From Aeromicrobium massiliense JC14 (GTDB lineage Bacteria; Actinomycetota; Actinomycetes; Propionibacteriales; Nocardioidaceae): DNA of 64,000 bases. This document shows, piece by piece, positions 15,842 to 24,522 of this stretch; position 1 is the first letter of the stretch, and each line of letters starts with the position of its first letter. The position numbers and the translations under genes are program-made. The notes under the pieces are model-generated. The model saw only the letters and a list, made by a program, of their open reading frames with translations. It did not search any database and was not told the origin of the DNA. The stretch lies in the NCBI RefSeq assembly GCF_000312105.1, contig NZ_HE978637.1, forward strand, positions 702,534 through 766,533, given 5' to 3'.

Positions 15842-18429
15842 GGCTGCTGCGCATCCGGCTCAAGGACTTCCGCGGCGTCGAGGAGTCCGAGGTCCGGCTC
15901 GACGCGCCCGGCGTCACGGTCGTCGTGGGTCCGAACGAGGTCGGCAAGTCGTCCCTGGCGGAGGGGCTCAGGCTGGTGCGCCAGTACAAGAGCGCCTCCT
16001 CGCACCGCGACGTCAAGGCCGTGCAGCCCACCCACCGCGACGTCGGCCCCGAGGTCGAGATCGAGGTCGAGACCGGGCCGTACCACTTCGTCTACACCAA
16101 GCGGTGGTTGCGCAAGCACCGCACCGAGCTCACCGTGCTGGCCCCGCGTCGCCAGCAGCTGTCCGGCGACGAGGCGCACGACCGGGTCGAGGCGATGTTC
16201 GCCGAGACCCTGGACGCCACTCTGTGGGACGCGCTGCAGCAGGTGCAGGGCGACTCGCTGCACCAGCCGGCGCTGGGCCGGGCCACCCCGCTGCAGGCCG
16301 CCCTGTCCGGACGCGCCGGGGCCGACGACGGCTCGGTGCACGCCGCGCTCGTCGACCGCGCCGCGGCCGAGCGGGCGCTCTACCTGACCGCCACGGGCAA
16401 GCCCACCAAGGAGCTCGCCGATGCCGAGCAGCGTCGGGCCGACGCCGAGCACGAGCTGAGCCAGGCCCGCGAGGCGATGGCCCGGGTCGAGTCCGACCTC
16501 GAGGCGCACGCCCGCACCGTCTCGCGTCTGGCCGACCTCCAGCCGCGCGTCGCCGAGCGGGCCGAGGTGCTCGCCCAGGTCGAGCAGCGCCACCAGACCG
16601 TCGTCGGGCTGCGTCGTGAGCTCGAGCGGGCCGAGGCCGCCGTCCGCGAGGCCGAGCTGGTGGCCGCGGACGCCCGCCGCCGGGTCGAGGAACGGCAGGT
16701 CCTGGTCGCCGAGGTGGCCGAGCGTCAGCGCTCGCTCACCTCCCTCGACGTCGAGCACGAGCAGGTCGCGGCCCGGCTCGCCGAGACCGAGACGCTGCTA
16801 GCCCCGGCCGTCGAGCGCCGCGAGACCGCCCGGCAGGCTCACGGCGACGCGACCGCCGCCCTCGCCGCGGCCCGACGCCAGGTCGAGCAGGCCCGGGCGG
16901 GCGCCGAGCTCGCCTCGCTGCGCGACCGCGTGCAGCGGGCGCAGAAGGCCGCCGACGAGCTGCGGTCCGCGCACGAGGCGCAGGAGCGCAACGGGCTCGA
17001 CGCGGCCGCGCTGCGCCGGGTCGAGCAGGCCCAGCTCGACGTCGACAGCGCCCTGGCTGCCGCCCGGGCCGGCGCCGCCCGCATCGTCGTCGAGCCCTTG
17101 GGCGACGCGGTCGTCCACCTCGACGGACGTCCCGTGGTGCGCGTCGTCGAGCACGAGGTCATCGCCGAGACCGAGGTCGACGTCCCCGACGTGGTCCGCG
17201 TCCGGGTGCTGCCCGACCGCAGTGCCGACGAGCAGGCCGAGCGGGTGGGCCGGGTCCGCGACGTCCTCGCGGCGCTGCTCGCCGCGCACGACGTGCCCGA
17301 CCTGGTCGCGGCCCGCGAGAAGGCGGCCGAGCACGCCGACCTGGTCCGGGCGGCCGAGGCCGCCGCGGCGACCCGCGACCTGGTGCTGGCGGGGGAGAGC
17401 CTGGACCGGCTGACCGCCCGGCTCACCGTGCTCGAGGAGCGGGCCGAGGCCGCGCCGGCCGAGCCGCTCGAGGTCCTCGAGGACGCCCTCGACGCCGCCG
17501 ACCGGGTCCTGCGCGAGACCGAGCGCGAGCGCGACGACGCCGGGGCCGACCACGACCGGCTGTCCGACCAGGTGGGTGCCCTGCGGGCCGACCACGCGCG
17601 GGCCGCCGCCCGCCGCGAGGCGGCGCACGCCGAGCTCGACCGGCTCCGCACCCGGCTGGAGGCCGACCGTGCCCAGCAGCTCGACGAAGCGCTGCAGGCC
17701 ACCGCCGACGAGTCCGCGCACGCCGGCGACGCAGCACGCGCCGAGGTCGCGCGGCTGCGCGACGCCCTCGACGACCTGGGAGCCGAGCTGCTCGAGGTCG
17801 AGCTGGAGAACGCCCGCGGTGCGGTCGAGAACGCCGGTCGCGAGATCGCCGCCCTCGAGGCCGAGCGGGTGCGGCTGGAGTCGGTGCTCGACGACCGGGG
17901 ACGCGACGGCCTCCAGGACCGGCTCGACCAGGCCCTGGCCGCCGTCCACGACGCCGAGCGCACGCACGAGTCCGTCCGGGCCCGGGCGGCCGCCGCCGAC
18001 CTGCTGCACGAGGTGCTGCACCGCCACCAGCACGAGACCCGCGCGCGGTACGTCGACCCGTTCCGCCGCGAGGTCGAGACGCTCGGCCGCCCGGTGTTCG
18101 GACCCGACTTCGCGGTCGAGATCGCCGACGACCTCAGCGTCGAGAGCCGCACGCTCGACGGCGTCACGGTGCCGTTCGCCGGGCTGTCCGGCGGCGCCCG
18201 CGAGCAGCTCGCCCTGCTGACCCGGCTGGCCACCGCCCGCCTGGTCGACCCGGCCGACGGCGCGCCGGTCGTGCTCGACGACTCGCTGGGGTTCAGCGAC
18301 CCTGATCGGCGCCGCCGCCTGGCCACGGTGCTGGCGCTGGCCGGCCGGCAGGCCCAGGTCGTCGTGCTGACCTGCGACCCGGACCGGTTCGCGCACCTGG
18401 GTCAGGCGCGTTTCGTCGCGCTCGACTGA
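15838..18429 (+). CDS. sbcC: SbcC/Rad50-like AAA ATPase
   Basis: This 863-residue SMC-like protein has N-terminal LKDFRGVEESEVRLDAPGVTVVVGPNEVGKSSLAEGLRL (Walker A GPNEVGKSS), a long Ala/Glu/Arg-rich coiled coil (about 190-760) interrupted by a short globular region near 415-470, and a C-terminal ABC signature LSGGAREQLALLTRLA followed by Walker B VVLDDSLGFSD. It probably powers the SbcD nuclease on DNA ends. The frame is open far upstream on the same strand, but the ATG overlapping the sbcD stop and the motif positions fix the start. No CxxC zinc hook is visible mid-coil. Confidence 0.87.
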   Translation: MRLLRIRLKDFRGVEESEVRLDAPGVTVVVGPNEVGKSSLAEGLRLVRQYKSASSHRDVKAVQPTHRDVGPEVEIEVETGPYHFVYTKRWLRKHRTELTVLAPRRQQLSGDEAHDRVEAMFAETLDATLWDALQQVQGDSLHQPALGRATPLQAALSGRAGADDGSVHAALVDRAAAERALYLTATGKPTKELADAEQRRADAEHELSQAREAMARVESDLEAHARTVSRLADLQPRVAERAEVLAQVEQRHQTVVGLRRELERAEAAVREAELVAADARRRVEERQVLVAEVAERQRSLTSLDVEHEQVAARLAETETLLAPAVERRETARQAHGDATAALAAARRQVEQARAGAELASLRDRVQRAQKAADELRSAHEAQERNGLDAAALRRVEQAQLDVDSALAAARAGAARIVVEPLGDAVVHLDGRPVVRVVEHEVIAETEVDVPDVVRVRVLPDRSADEQAERVGRVRDVLAALLAAHDVPDLVAAREKAAEHADLVRAAEAAAATRDLVLAGESLDRLTARLTVLEERAEAAPAEPLEVLEDALDAADRVLRETERERDDAGADHDRLSDQVGALRADHARAAARREAAHAELDRLRTRLEADRAQQLDEALQATADESAHAGDAARAEVARLRDALDDLGAELLEVELENARGAVENAGREIAALEAERVRLESVLDDRGRDGLQDRLDQALAAVHDAERTHESVRARAAAADLLHEVLHRHQHETRARYVDPFRREVETLGRPVFGPDFAVEIADDLSVESRTLDGVTVPFAGLSGGAREQLALLTRLATARLVDPADGAPVVLDDSLGFSDPDRRRRLATVLALAGRQAQVVVLTCDPDRFAHLGQARFVALD

Positions 18430-18538
18430 GCAAAACGTCGCTCAAACGCGCGTTCCTGTACCGATTTCGTTGCGTTGTCGTTACATCGGCACTGAATCCA
18501 TTGTCATTGCCCCCCTGGGAGCGGCACCATGATCTGGC

Positions 18539-18557
18539 CCGGACGACCCGTGTCCGG
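18539..18557 (+). promoter_or_regulatory. Small inverted repeat in the pot operon leader
   Basis: CCGGAC (18539-18544) and GTCCGG (18552-18557) flank a 7-nt loop just before the AGGGAGG ribosome site of the substrate-binding gene. The 140-nt gap (18430-18571) is AT-richer than its surroundings and must hold the operon promoter, but I see no convincing -35/-10 pair. Confidence 0.35.
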
Positions 18558-18571
18558 TTCAGGGAGGTGTT

Positions 18572-19735
18572 ATGCCGCGTCAACCCACTCGCCGCACGGT
18601 GCTGAGAGGTCTCGGTGCCGGAGCCGTGCTCGCCGGCAGTGCCGGCGTCCTGCCGCTGTTCGGCACGCCGAGTCGTCAGCAGGACCCTGAGTCGTGCACG
18701 ACCGACGACCGATCGGCCACCGAGAAGAGCCTGGTGATCTCCAACTGGCCCGAGTACATCGACACCGCCGAGGACGGCGGCACGACGACGCTCGAGGACT
18801 TCGAGAAGGCCACCGGCATCGACGTCCGCTACACCGCGGACGTCAACGACAACGTCGAGTTCTTCGCCAAGGTGGTCAACCAGCTGGGCGCCTGCCAGGA
18901 GACGAAGCGTGACATGTTCATGCTGACCGACTGGATGGCCGCCCGGATGATCAACATGGGCTGGATCCAGAAGCTGGACGCCGCCAAGGTGCCCAACCTG
19001 CACCAGAACCTCATCTCGTCGCTGCAGGGCGTCGACTGGGACCCCGAGCGCGAGTACTCCGCGCCGTGGCAGAGCGGCCTGGCCGGCATCGCCTACAACG
19101 CCGCCGAGGTGGGCGAGGTGCGCACCATGGACGAGCTGCTGACCCGGTCCGACCTCAAGGGGCGCGTCAGCCTGCTCACCGAGATGCGCGACACCATGGG
19201 CCTGCTGCTCCTGAGCGACGGCAACGACCCGGCCGACTTCGACGACGACGACTGGGCCGTCGCGATGGAGAAGCTGCGCAAGGCCCGCTCCGCCGGTCAG
19301 ATCCGGGCCTTCACCGGCAACGAGTACATCCAGGACCTCAGCGCCGGCAACATCCTGGCCTGCGTCGCCTGGTCCGGTGACGTGCTGGCCGCGGGCGACG
19401 AGAACCTGAAGTTCATCACGCCCGAGGAGGGCTCGATGATCTGGTCGGACAACATGCTGATCCCGAACCTGGCCGGCCACCAGGACAACGCGCAGAAGTG
19501 GATCGACCACTACTACGACCCGGCCGTCGCGGCGAAGCTCGCGGCCTGGGTCAACTACATCTGTCCGGTCGAGGGAGCCCAGGCCGAGATGGAGAAGATC
19601 GACCCCGAGCTCGCCGAGAGCGAGCTCATCTTCCCCACGGAAGAGACCCTCGCCCAGACCCACGTCTTCCGTGGTCTCAAGGAGTACGAGGCCCGCGCCT
19701 ACGAAGGAGAGTTCGCTGATGTCACAGGTGGATGA
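18572..19735 (+). CDS. potD: Tat-exported PotD-type ABC importer substrate-binding protein
   Basis: This 387-residue binding protein has a twin-arginine signal (RRTVLRGLGAGAVLAGSAGVLPL) near the N-terminus. The mature part begins around VISNWPEYID, the start of the polyamine-binding-protein family, followed by FEKATGIDVRYTADVNDNVEFFAKV and the interdomain YSAPWQSGLAGIAYN. Family members bind spermidine/putrescine or related cations. No lipobox is seen, so the protein may be tethered by its uncleaved signal or released. AGGGAGGTGTT precedes ATG. It is first in the potD-A-B-C operon; the 3' end overlaps potA by 17 nt. Confidence 0.88.
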   Translation: MPRQPTRRTVLRGLGAGAVLAGSAGVLPLFGTPSRQQDPESCTTDDRSATEKSLVISNWPEYIDTAEDGGTTTLEDFEKATGIDVRYTADVNDNVEFFAKVVNQLGACQETKRDMFMLTDWMAARMINMGWIQKLDAAKVPNLHQNLISSLQGVDWDPEREYSAPWQSGLAGIAYNAAEVGEVRTMDELLTRSDLKGRVSLLTEMRDTMGLLLLSDGNDPADFDDDDWAVAMEKLRKARSAGQIRAFTGNEYIQDLSAGNILACVAWSGDVLAAGDENLKFITPEEGSMIWSDNMLIPNLAGHQDNAQKWIDHYYDPAVAAKLAAWVNYICPVEGAQAEMEKIDPELAESELIFPTEETLAQTHVFRGLKEYEARAYEGEFADVTGG

Positions 19736-20876
19736 GGTGCTCGAGAAGCACCACGAGCGGGCACAGACCCGTGACCTCCGGCTCGAGGGCCTGACCAAGG
19801 AGTTCGCCTCGTTCACCGCGGTGAAGGCGCTGGACCTGGTGGTGCCGACCGGCACCTTCTTCGCCCTGCTCGGCCCGTCGGGCTGCGGCAAGACCACGAC
19901 GCTGCGCATGGTCGCCGGTCTCGAGACGCCGACGAGCGGTCGCATCCTGCTCGGCGACGACGACGTCACCTACACCAAGCCCTACAAGCGCCCGGTCAAC
20001 ACGGTGTTCCAGAACTACGCGCTGTTCCCGCACCTGGACATCGCCGAGAACGTCGCCTTCGGGCTCAAGCGTCGCGGCATCAAGAACGTCAAGGGCGCGG
20101 TCGCCGAGATGCTCGAGCTGACCGAGCTGACCTCGCAGGCGAACAAGACGCCGGCGCAGCTCTCCGGCGGCCAGCAGCAGCGCGTCGCGCTGGCCCGGGC
20201 GCTGATCAACCGTCCCGAGGTGCTGCTGCTCGACGAGCCGCTCGGCGCCCTGGACCTCAAGCTGCGCCGCTCGATGCAGGTCGAGCTCAAGCGCATCCAG
20301 TCCGAGGTCGGCCTGACCTTCGTGCACGTCACGCACGACCAGGAGGAGGCCATGACCATGGCCGACGTGGTCGCGGTGATGAACGGCGGCGTCATCGAGC
20401 AGATGGGCCCGCCGGCCGAGCTGTACGACAACCCGCGCACGACGTTCGTGGCCAACTTCCTGGGCCAGTCGAACCTCATCGGCGGCGAGATCATCGGCGT
20501 CGACGGTGACGTGGTGAAGGCCGACATGCACGGCACGACCGTGTCGATCCCGCGCGAGCGGGCGCACGCGACGTCCGGACGCGGCTGGATCGGCGTGCGC
20601 CCCGAGAAGGTGCTCATCGCCCGTCACGGAGAGCCGATCGACGCCCCGGGCAACCACATCACCGGCGCCGTCGTCACCGACGCCTCGTTCATCGGCGTCA
20701 GCACGCAGTACCGCGTGCGCATGGCGTGGGGCCAGGAGATCACCGCCTTCGAGCAGAACACCGGTCTGCGCGAGGTGCTGACCCCCGGCACCCCCGTCGA
20801 CGTCTCGTGGCGCCCGGAGTTCGCGTTCCTGCTGGACGCCAGCCAGGACGTCACGGCCGGTCTCGGGGAGGTCTGA
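19719..20876 (+). CDS. potA: ABC importer ATP-binding protein (PotA type)
   Basis: This 385-residue ATPase has Walker A LLGPSGCGKTTTLRMVAGLE, Q-loop TVFQNYALFPHLDIAENVAFGLK, signature LSGGQQQRVALARAL, Walker B VLLLDEPLGALD and the switch His in FVHVTHDQEEAMT. A C-terminal TOBE domain follows from about residue 270, as in PotA/MalK-type subunits, with the IGVRPEKVLI motif. It energises uptake with PotB/PotC. ATG 19719 has GAAGGAGAG about 6 nt upstream and starts inside the potD coding region. Its TGA shares one base with the ATG of potB. Confidence 0.92.
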   Translation: MSQVDEVLEKHHERAQTRDLRLEGLTKEFASFTAVKALDLVVPTGTFFALLGPSGCGKTTTLRMVAGLETPTSGRILLGDDDVTYTKPYKRPVNTVFQNYALFPHLDIAENVAFGLKRRGIKNVKGAVAEMLELTELTSQANKTPAQLSGGQQQRVALARALINRPEVLLLDEPLGALDLKLRRSMQVELKRIQSEVGLTFVHVTHDQEEAMTMADVVAVMNGGVIEQMGPPAELYDNPRTTFVANFLGQSNLIGGEIIGVDGDVVKADMHGTTVSIPRERAHATSGRGWIGVRPEKVLIARHGEPIDAPGNHITGAVVTDASFIGVSTQYRVRMAWGQEITAFEQNTGLREVLTPGTPVDVSWRPEFAFLLDASQDVTAGLGEV

Positions 20877-21721
20877 TGCGCGGACGGCTCACCGGCTACT
20901 GGCTGTTCGCGCCGGCGGCGTTGTGGCTGGCGCTGTTCTTCGCCATCCCGCTGTACTCGCTGCTCGCGACCAGCCTGTTCGACCCGGACGGCTCGGTGCT
21001 GACCGGCTACGAGGTCACGTTCGCCTGGAGCAACTTCCCGGACGCGATCACCGAGTACTGGCGTCCGCTGGTGCGCTCGCTGGTCTACGCCGGCATCGCC
21101 ACCGGGTTCTGCCTGGTGCTCGGCTACGTGCTCGCCTACGCGATCGCGTTCAAGGCCGGCCGCTGGAAGAACTTCATGCTCGTGCTCGTCGTGGCCCCGT
21201 TCTTCACCAGCTTCCTGGTCCGCACGCTGTCGTGGAAGCTGATCCTGGGCGACGACGGCTGGATCGTGGACGCGCTGCAGACGGTGCACCTGCTCGGCGA
21301 CGACGGACGACTGCTCGCCACCCCGGTGGCGGTCGTGGCCGGCCTGACGTACAACTTCCTGCCGTTCATGGTGCTGCCCCTCTACGCGGCCCTGGAGCGG
21401 CTCGACCCGCGCCTGATCGAGGCGGCCAGCGACCTGTACGCGTCGCCGGCCCGCGCGTTCTGGAAGGTGACCTGGCCGCTGTCGCGTCCGGGCGTCGTCG
21501 GCGGCGTGCTGCTGACCTTCATCCCGGCGGCCGGCGACTTCATCAACGCCGAGCTGCTGGGCAGCCCGAACGAGCGGATGGTCGGCAACGTCATCCAGAA
21601 CCTGTTCACCACGACCGGCGACTACGCCGCGGCCGGTGCCCTCTCGGTGACGCTCATGCTGATCATCGTGGCCATGGTCGTCGCGTACGCCCGCACCTCG
21701 AGCACGGAGGACCTCGTATGA
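20876..21721 (+). CDS. potB: ABC importer permease (PotB type)
   Basis: This 281-residue inner-membrane permease has about six hydrophobic segments and the cytoplasmic EAA loop ERLDPRLIEAASDLYASPARAFWKVTWPLSRPGV that contacts the ATPase. The N-terminus FAPAALWLALFFAIPLYSLLATSLF matches binding-protein-dependent permeases for spermidine/putrescine-type substrates. The ATG overlaps the potA stop (TGATG). The stop overlaps a second ATG (ATGA) that opens a 27-residue reading frame before potC. Confidence 0.9.
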   Translation: MRGRLTGYWLFAPAALWLALFFAIPLYSLLATSLFDPDGSVLTGYEVTFAWSNFPDAITEYWRPLVRSLVYAGIATGFCLVLGYVLAYAIAFKAGRWKNFMLVLVVAPFFTSFLVRTLSWKLILGDDGWIVDALQTVHLLGDDGRLLATPVAVVAGLTYNFLPFMVLPLYAALERLDPRLIEAASDLYASPARAFWKVTWPLSRPGVVGGVLLTFIPAAGDFINAELLGSPNERMVGNVIQNLFTTTGDYAAAGALSVTLMLIIVAMVVAYARTSSTEDLV

Positions 21722-21801
21722 GCGAGCGGAGCGAGCGAACCATGCAGACGCTCACGGGCGGACGTCCGTACCGTGCTCTTCCCACGGAGGTGCGCCCATG
21801 A
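21718..21801 (+). other. 27-codon reading frame bridging potB and potC, with the GAGCGAGCGGAGCGAGCGA motif
   Basis: An ATG overlaps the potB stop (ATGA), opens a frame reading MSERSERTMQTLTGG..., and ends in a TGA that overlaps the potC ATG (ATGA). The first codons are an imperfect tandem/palindromic string of GAGCGAGCG units (21721-21739) of a kind I have seen between genes in many actinobacteria. It could be a coupling peptide that carries ribosomes from potB to potC, or simply an intergenic repeat that happens to be open; potC also has its own CGGAGG ribosome site inside it. Confidence 0.4.
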
Positions 21802-22622
21802 GCCCGCTGCAGCGCGTCGGCCGGTGGATCGGCGACCACGTGGTGCTGGCCCTCGGCGTCCTGGTGATCGTGTACCTGGTGGTGCCGATCGCGATCGTGG
21901 CCCTGATGAGCTTCAACGACTCCAGCGGCTCGCGGAACGTCTACAAGTTCCAGGAGTTCACGGTCTCCAACTGGGCGAACCCGTGCAAGCCCGAGGGGCT
22001 GTGCGACGCGGTGTCGACCAGCATCCAGATCGGCCTGCTGGCGACGCTCGTCGCGACGATCCTGGGCACGCTGGCCGCGTTCGCGCTGGCCCGGCACACG
22101 TTCCGCGGCCGGTCGTCGGCGAACATGCTGATCTTCCTGCCGATGGCCTCGCCGGAGATCGTCATGGGCTCGTCGCTGCTGGCGCTGTTCGTGGCCGGCG
22201 GGCTCGGCGGGCAGCTCGGGTTCTGGACGATCTTCGTCGCCCACGTCATGTTCTGCCTGTCGTTCGTGATCATCACGGTCAAGGCCCGGCTGTCCGGGCT
22301 GGACGACAACCTGGAGCAGGCGGCCATGGACCTGTACGCCACGGAGGCGCAGACGTTCTGGCGGGTCACCTTCCCGCTGGTGTTCCCCGGCATCCTGGCC
22401 GCGGCGCTGCTGAGCTTCTCGCTGTCGTTCGACGACTTCATCATCAGCAACCTGAACGCCGGGCAGACGGTCACGTTCCCGATGTTCGTGTGGGGTGCCG
22501 CCCAGCGCGGCGTCCCGATGCAGGTCAACGTCATCGGCACCGCGATGTTCGTCATCGCGCTCACGCTCGTGCTCGTCGGCGGCTGGAACCAGCGTCGCCG
22601 GGCCACGGCCAAGGCCGCCTAG
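21798..22622 (+). CDS. potC: ABC importer permease (PotC type)
   Basis: This 274-residue permease partner of PotB has the N-terminal helix and IVALMSFNDSSGSRN segment typical of PotC, about six hydrophobic segments, and the EAA loop DDNLEQAAMDLYATEAQTFWRVTFPLVFPGI. The SFSLSFDDFIISNLNAGQ segment is also characteristic of the family. It forms the membrane channel of the putative polyamine-type importer. ATG 21798 is preceded by ACGGAGGTGCGCCC. It is the last gene of the operon and is followed by a perfect hairpin. Confidence 0.9.
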   Translation: MSPLQRVGRWIGDHVVLALGVLVIVYLVVPIAIVALMSFNDSSGSRNVYKFQEFTVSNWANPCKPEGLCDAVSTSIQIGLLATLVATILGTLAAFALARHTFRGRSSANMLIFLPMASPEIVMGSSLLALFVAGGLGGQLGFWTIFVAHVMFCLSFVIITVKARLSGLDDNLEQAAMDLYATEAQTFWRVTFPLVFPGILAAALLSFSLSFDDFIISNLNAGQTVTFPMFVWGAAQRGVPMQVNVIGTAMFVIALTLVLVGGWNQRRRATAKAA

Positions 22623-22640
22623 CCCGACCAGCGGCACACG

Positions 22641-22674
22641 AAGGGCCCCGGACGTGACCTCGTCCGGGGCCCTT
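22641..22674 (+). terminator. Terminator of the pot operon
   Basis: A perfect 14-bp stem (22641-22654 with 22661-22674), a 6-nt loop and a short T stretch follow potC by about 20 nt. Confidence 0.85.
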
Positions 22675-22724
22675 TGCTCGTGCGTTTGCGCCTCACCGGA
22701 GCAGGTCACCACGTCCTGTGGGTC

Positions 22725-22802
22725 CCGTCCGCCCGCTGAGTGTGACGTTCCGGGGCTCCTGACGGGCCCCGGAGCCCCGGAACGTCACACCCAGCGGGAC
22801 GG
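22725..22802. repeat. Long intergenic palindrome (about 31-bp stem)
   Basis: A perfect 20-bp inverted repeat (22740-22759 with 22771-22790) with an 11-nt loop extends outward through CCGTCC...CGCTG / CAGCG...GGACGG, with one mismatch and a 3-nt bulge, to 22725-22802. It lies between two ordinary terminators (22641-22674 and 22840-22875), so it is not needed to stop either operon. It may be a copy of a dispersed palindromic element or a site for a DNA-binding protein. Confidence 0.8.
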
Positions 22803-22839
22803 TGCGCCCAGCAGGTGGGGGAGGGGTGTCCGGACGGCA

Positions 22840-22875
22840 GAAGGCCCCCGCACCCGAGTGGGTGCGGGGGCCTTC
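22840..22875 (-). terminator. Terminator of the liv operon
   Basis: A perfect 16-bp stem (22840-22855 with 22860-22875) with a 4-nt loop lies 10 nt beyond the livF stop. Confidence 0.85.
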
Positions 22876-22885
22876 GTCGGGCGGG

Positions 22886-23629
22886 TCAGGCCTTGGCCAG
22901 CGTGCCCAGGTACAGCTCGATGACCTTGGGGTCGTTGAGCAGCGCGCGGCCGGACGCCGTGTGGGCGTCCTTGCCCTGGTCCAGCACGTAGCCGCGGTCG
23001 CAGATCTGCAGGCAGCGGCGGGCGTTCTGCTCCACCATGACGACCGAGACGCCGGCGGCGTTGATCTTCTTGGTCTGCAGGAACACCTCGTCCTGCAGCG
23101 CGGGGGACAGGCCGGCGGACGGCTCGTCCAGCAGCAGCACCGACGGGTCCATCATGAGCGCGCGGCCCATGGCGACCATCTGGCGCTCGCCACCGGAGAG
23201 CGAGCCGGCCCGCTGGTCCTTGCGCTCCAGCAGCCGCGGGAAGATGTCGGTGACGTACCCGAACCGCTCCTTGAACTTCTTGGGAGCCAGGTACATCCCC
23301 ATCTCGAGGTTCTCGCCCACGGTCAGCGACGGGAAGACGTTGTTCGTCTGCGGGACGAACCCGATGCCCGCGGACACGAGCTGGTCGGCGCGCTTGCCGA
23401 CGATGCTCTCGCCCTTGAGCGTCACGTCGCCCTCGCGCACCTGCACGAGGCCGAACAGCGACTTCAGGAACGTCGACTTGCCCGCGCCGTTCGGCCCGAT
23501 GATGCCGATCAGCTCGCCCTCGTGGCAGTGCAGGCTCGCACCGTTGAGGATGTTGACGCCGGGCAGGTAGCCGGCGACCAGGTCGTCGGCCCGCAGGACC
23601 GCGCCCTCGGGGTTGGTGAAGTCGACCAT
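22886..23629 (-). CDS. livF: Branched-chain amino acid-type ABC ATP-binding protein (LivF)
   Basis: This 247-residue ATPase has Walker A IGPNGAGKSTFLKSLFG, Q-loop VPQTNNVFPSLTVGENLEMG, signature SLSGGERQMVAMGRALM and Walker B VLLLDEPSAGLSP. The LVAGYLPGVNILNGASL start is typical of LivF. It pairs with LivG to drive import of hydrophobic amino acids or related carboxylates. The ATG overlaps the livG stop by one base. It is the last gene of the livH-M-G-F unit. An upstream extension of the frame belongs to livG's other reading frame. Confidence 0.92.
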   Translation of the reverse strand: MVDFTNPEGAVLRADDLVAGYLPGVNILNGASLHCHEGELIGIIGPNGAGKSTFLKSLFGLVQVREGDVTLKGESIVGKRADQLVSAGIGFVPQTNNVFPSLTVGENLEMGMYLAPKKFKERFGYVTDIFPRLLERKDQRAGSLSGGERQMVAMGRALMMDPSVLLLDEPSAGLSPALQDEVFLQTKKINAAGVSVVMVEQNARRCLQICDRGYVLDQGKDAHTASGRALLNDPKVIELYLGTLAKA

Positions 23630-24522
23630 CAGTGCTTCTCCTCGGTCTCGGCCGCGATCTCCTGCTCGGCCTCCGCCTCGATCTGCGCCTCCATGTCGAA
23701 GGTCAGCTCGGCGTCGTGGTGCGCGCCCAGGTAGGCGTCGATGACAGCAGGATCGCTCATGACGGCGTCCGGCGTGCCCTGGGAGACGATCTTGCCCTGC
23801 GCCATGACGACGACCCAGTCGCTGATGTCGCGGACCATGTCCATGTCGTGCTCGACGAACAGGACCGTGCGGCCCTCGTCGCGCAGCGACTTCACGTGGC
23901 CCAGCAGCGACTGCTTCAGCGCCGGGTTCACGCCGGCCATCGGCTCGTCGAGCATGATCAGCTCGGGGTCGACCATGAGCGCGCGCGCCATCTCCAGCAG
24001 CTTGCGCTGGCCGCCCGAGAGCGAGCCGGCGAAGTCGTCCTTCTTGGCGTCGAGCTTGAACCGGCGCAGCAGGTCCATCGCGCGCTCGGTGTTGGCGTCC
24101 TCCTGGCCCTGCCACAGGAAGCGCAGGACGCTCGGCAGGAACCGCTCGCCCTTCTGCCCGGTGGCGCCCAGGCGCATGTTCTCGATCACCGTGAGGCGCG
24201 AGAGCACCTTGGTGAGCTGGAACGTGCGGACCATGCCGCGGCGGGCCACCTTGTAGGGCGGCACGCCGGACAGGCTCTGGCCGTTGAACGTCCAGCTGCC
24301 CTCGTCGGGCTTGTCGAAGCCCGTGAGCAGGTTGAAGAACGTCGTCTTGCCGGCGCCGTTGGGACCGATGAGCGCGGTGATCTTGCCCCGCGGGATCTCG
24401 AAGTGGTCCACGTCGACGGCCTTGAGGCCGCCGAACGTCCGGGTCACGCCGTCGGCGACCAGGATGACGTCGCCGCCCTCGTGGGTCGTCTCGTGCTTCT
24501 CGTCCATGGTGTCAGCGCCCAT
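23629..24522 (-). CDS. livG: Branched-chain amino acid-type ABC ATP-binding protein (LivG)
   Basis: This 297-residue ATPase has Walker A IGPNGAGKTTFFNLLTGF, RTFQLTKVLSRLTVIENMRLG, signature SLSGGQRKLLEMARALM, Walker B LIMLDEPMAGVNP and the switch His in VLFVEHDMDMV, all in LivG style. It carries a C-terminal acidic tail (MEAQIEAEAEQEIAAETEEKH) beyond the usual end, which is glutamate-rich and probably disordered. The ATG at 24522 overlaps the livM end by 11 nt; a second ATG five codons later is possible. Confidence 0.92.
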   Translation of the reverse strand: MGADTMDEKHETTHEGGDVILVADGVTRTFGGLKAVDVDHFEIPRGKITALIGPNGAGKTTFFNLLTGFDKPDEGSWTFNGQSLSGVPPYKVARRGMVRTFQLTKVLSRLTVIENMRLGATGQKGERFLPSVLRFLWQGQEDANTERAMDLLRRFKLDAKKDDFAGSLSGGQRKLLEMARALMVDPELIMLDEPMAGVNPALKQSLLGHVKSLRDEGRTVLFVEHDMDMVRDISDWVVVMAQGKIVSQGTPDAVMSDPAVIDAYLGAHHDAELTFDMEAQIEAEAEQEIAAETEEKH

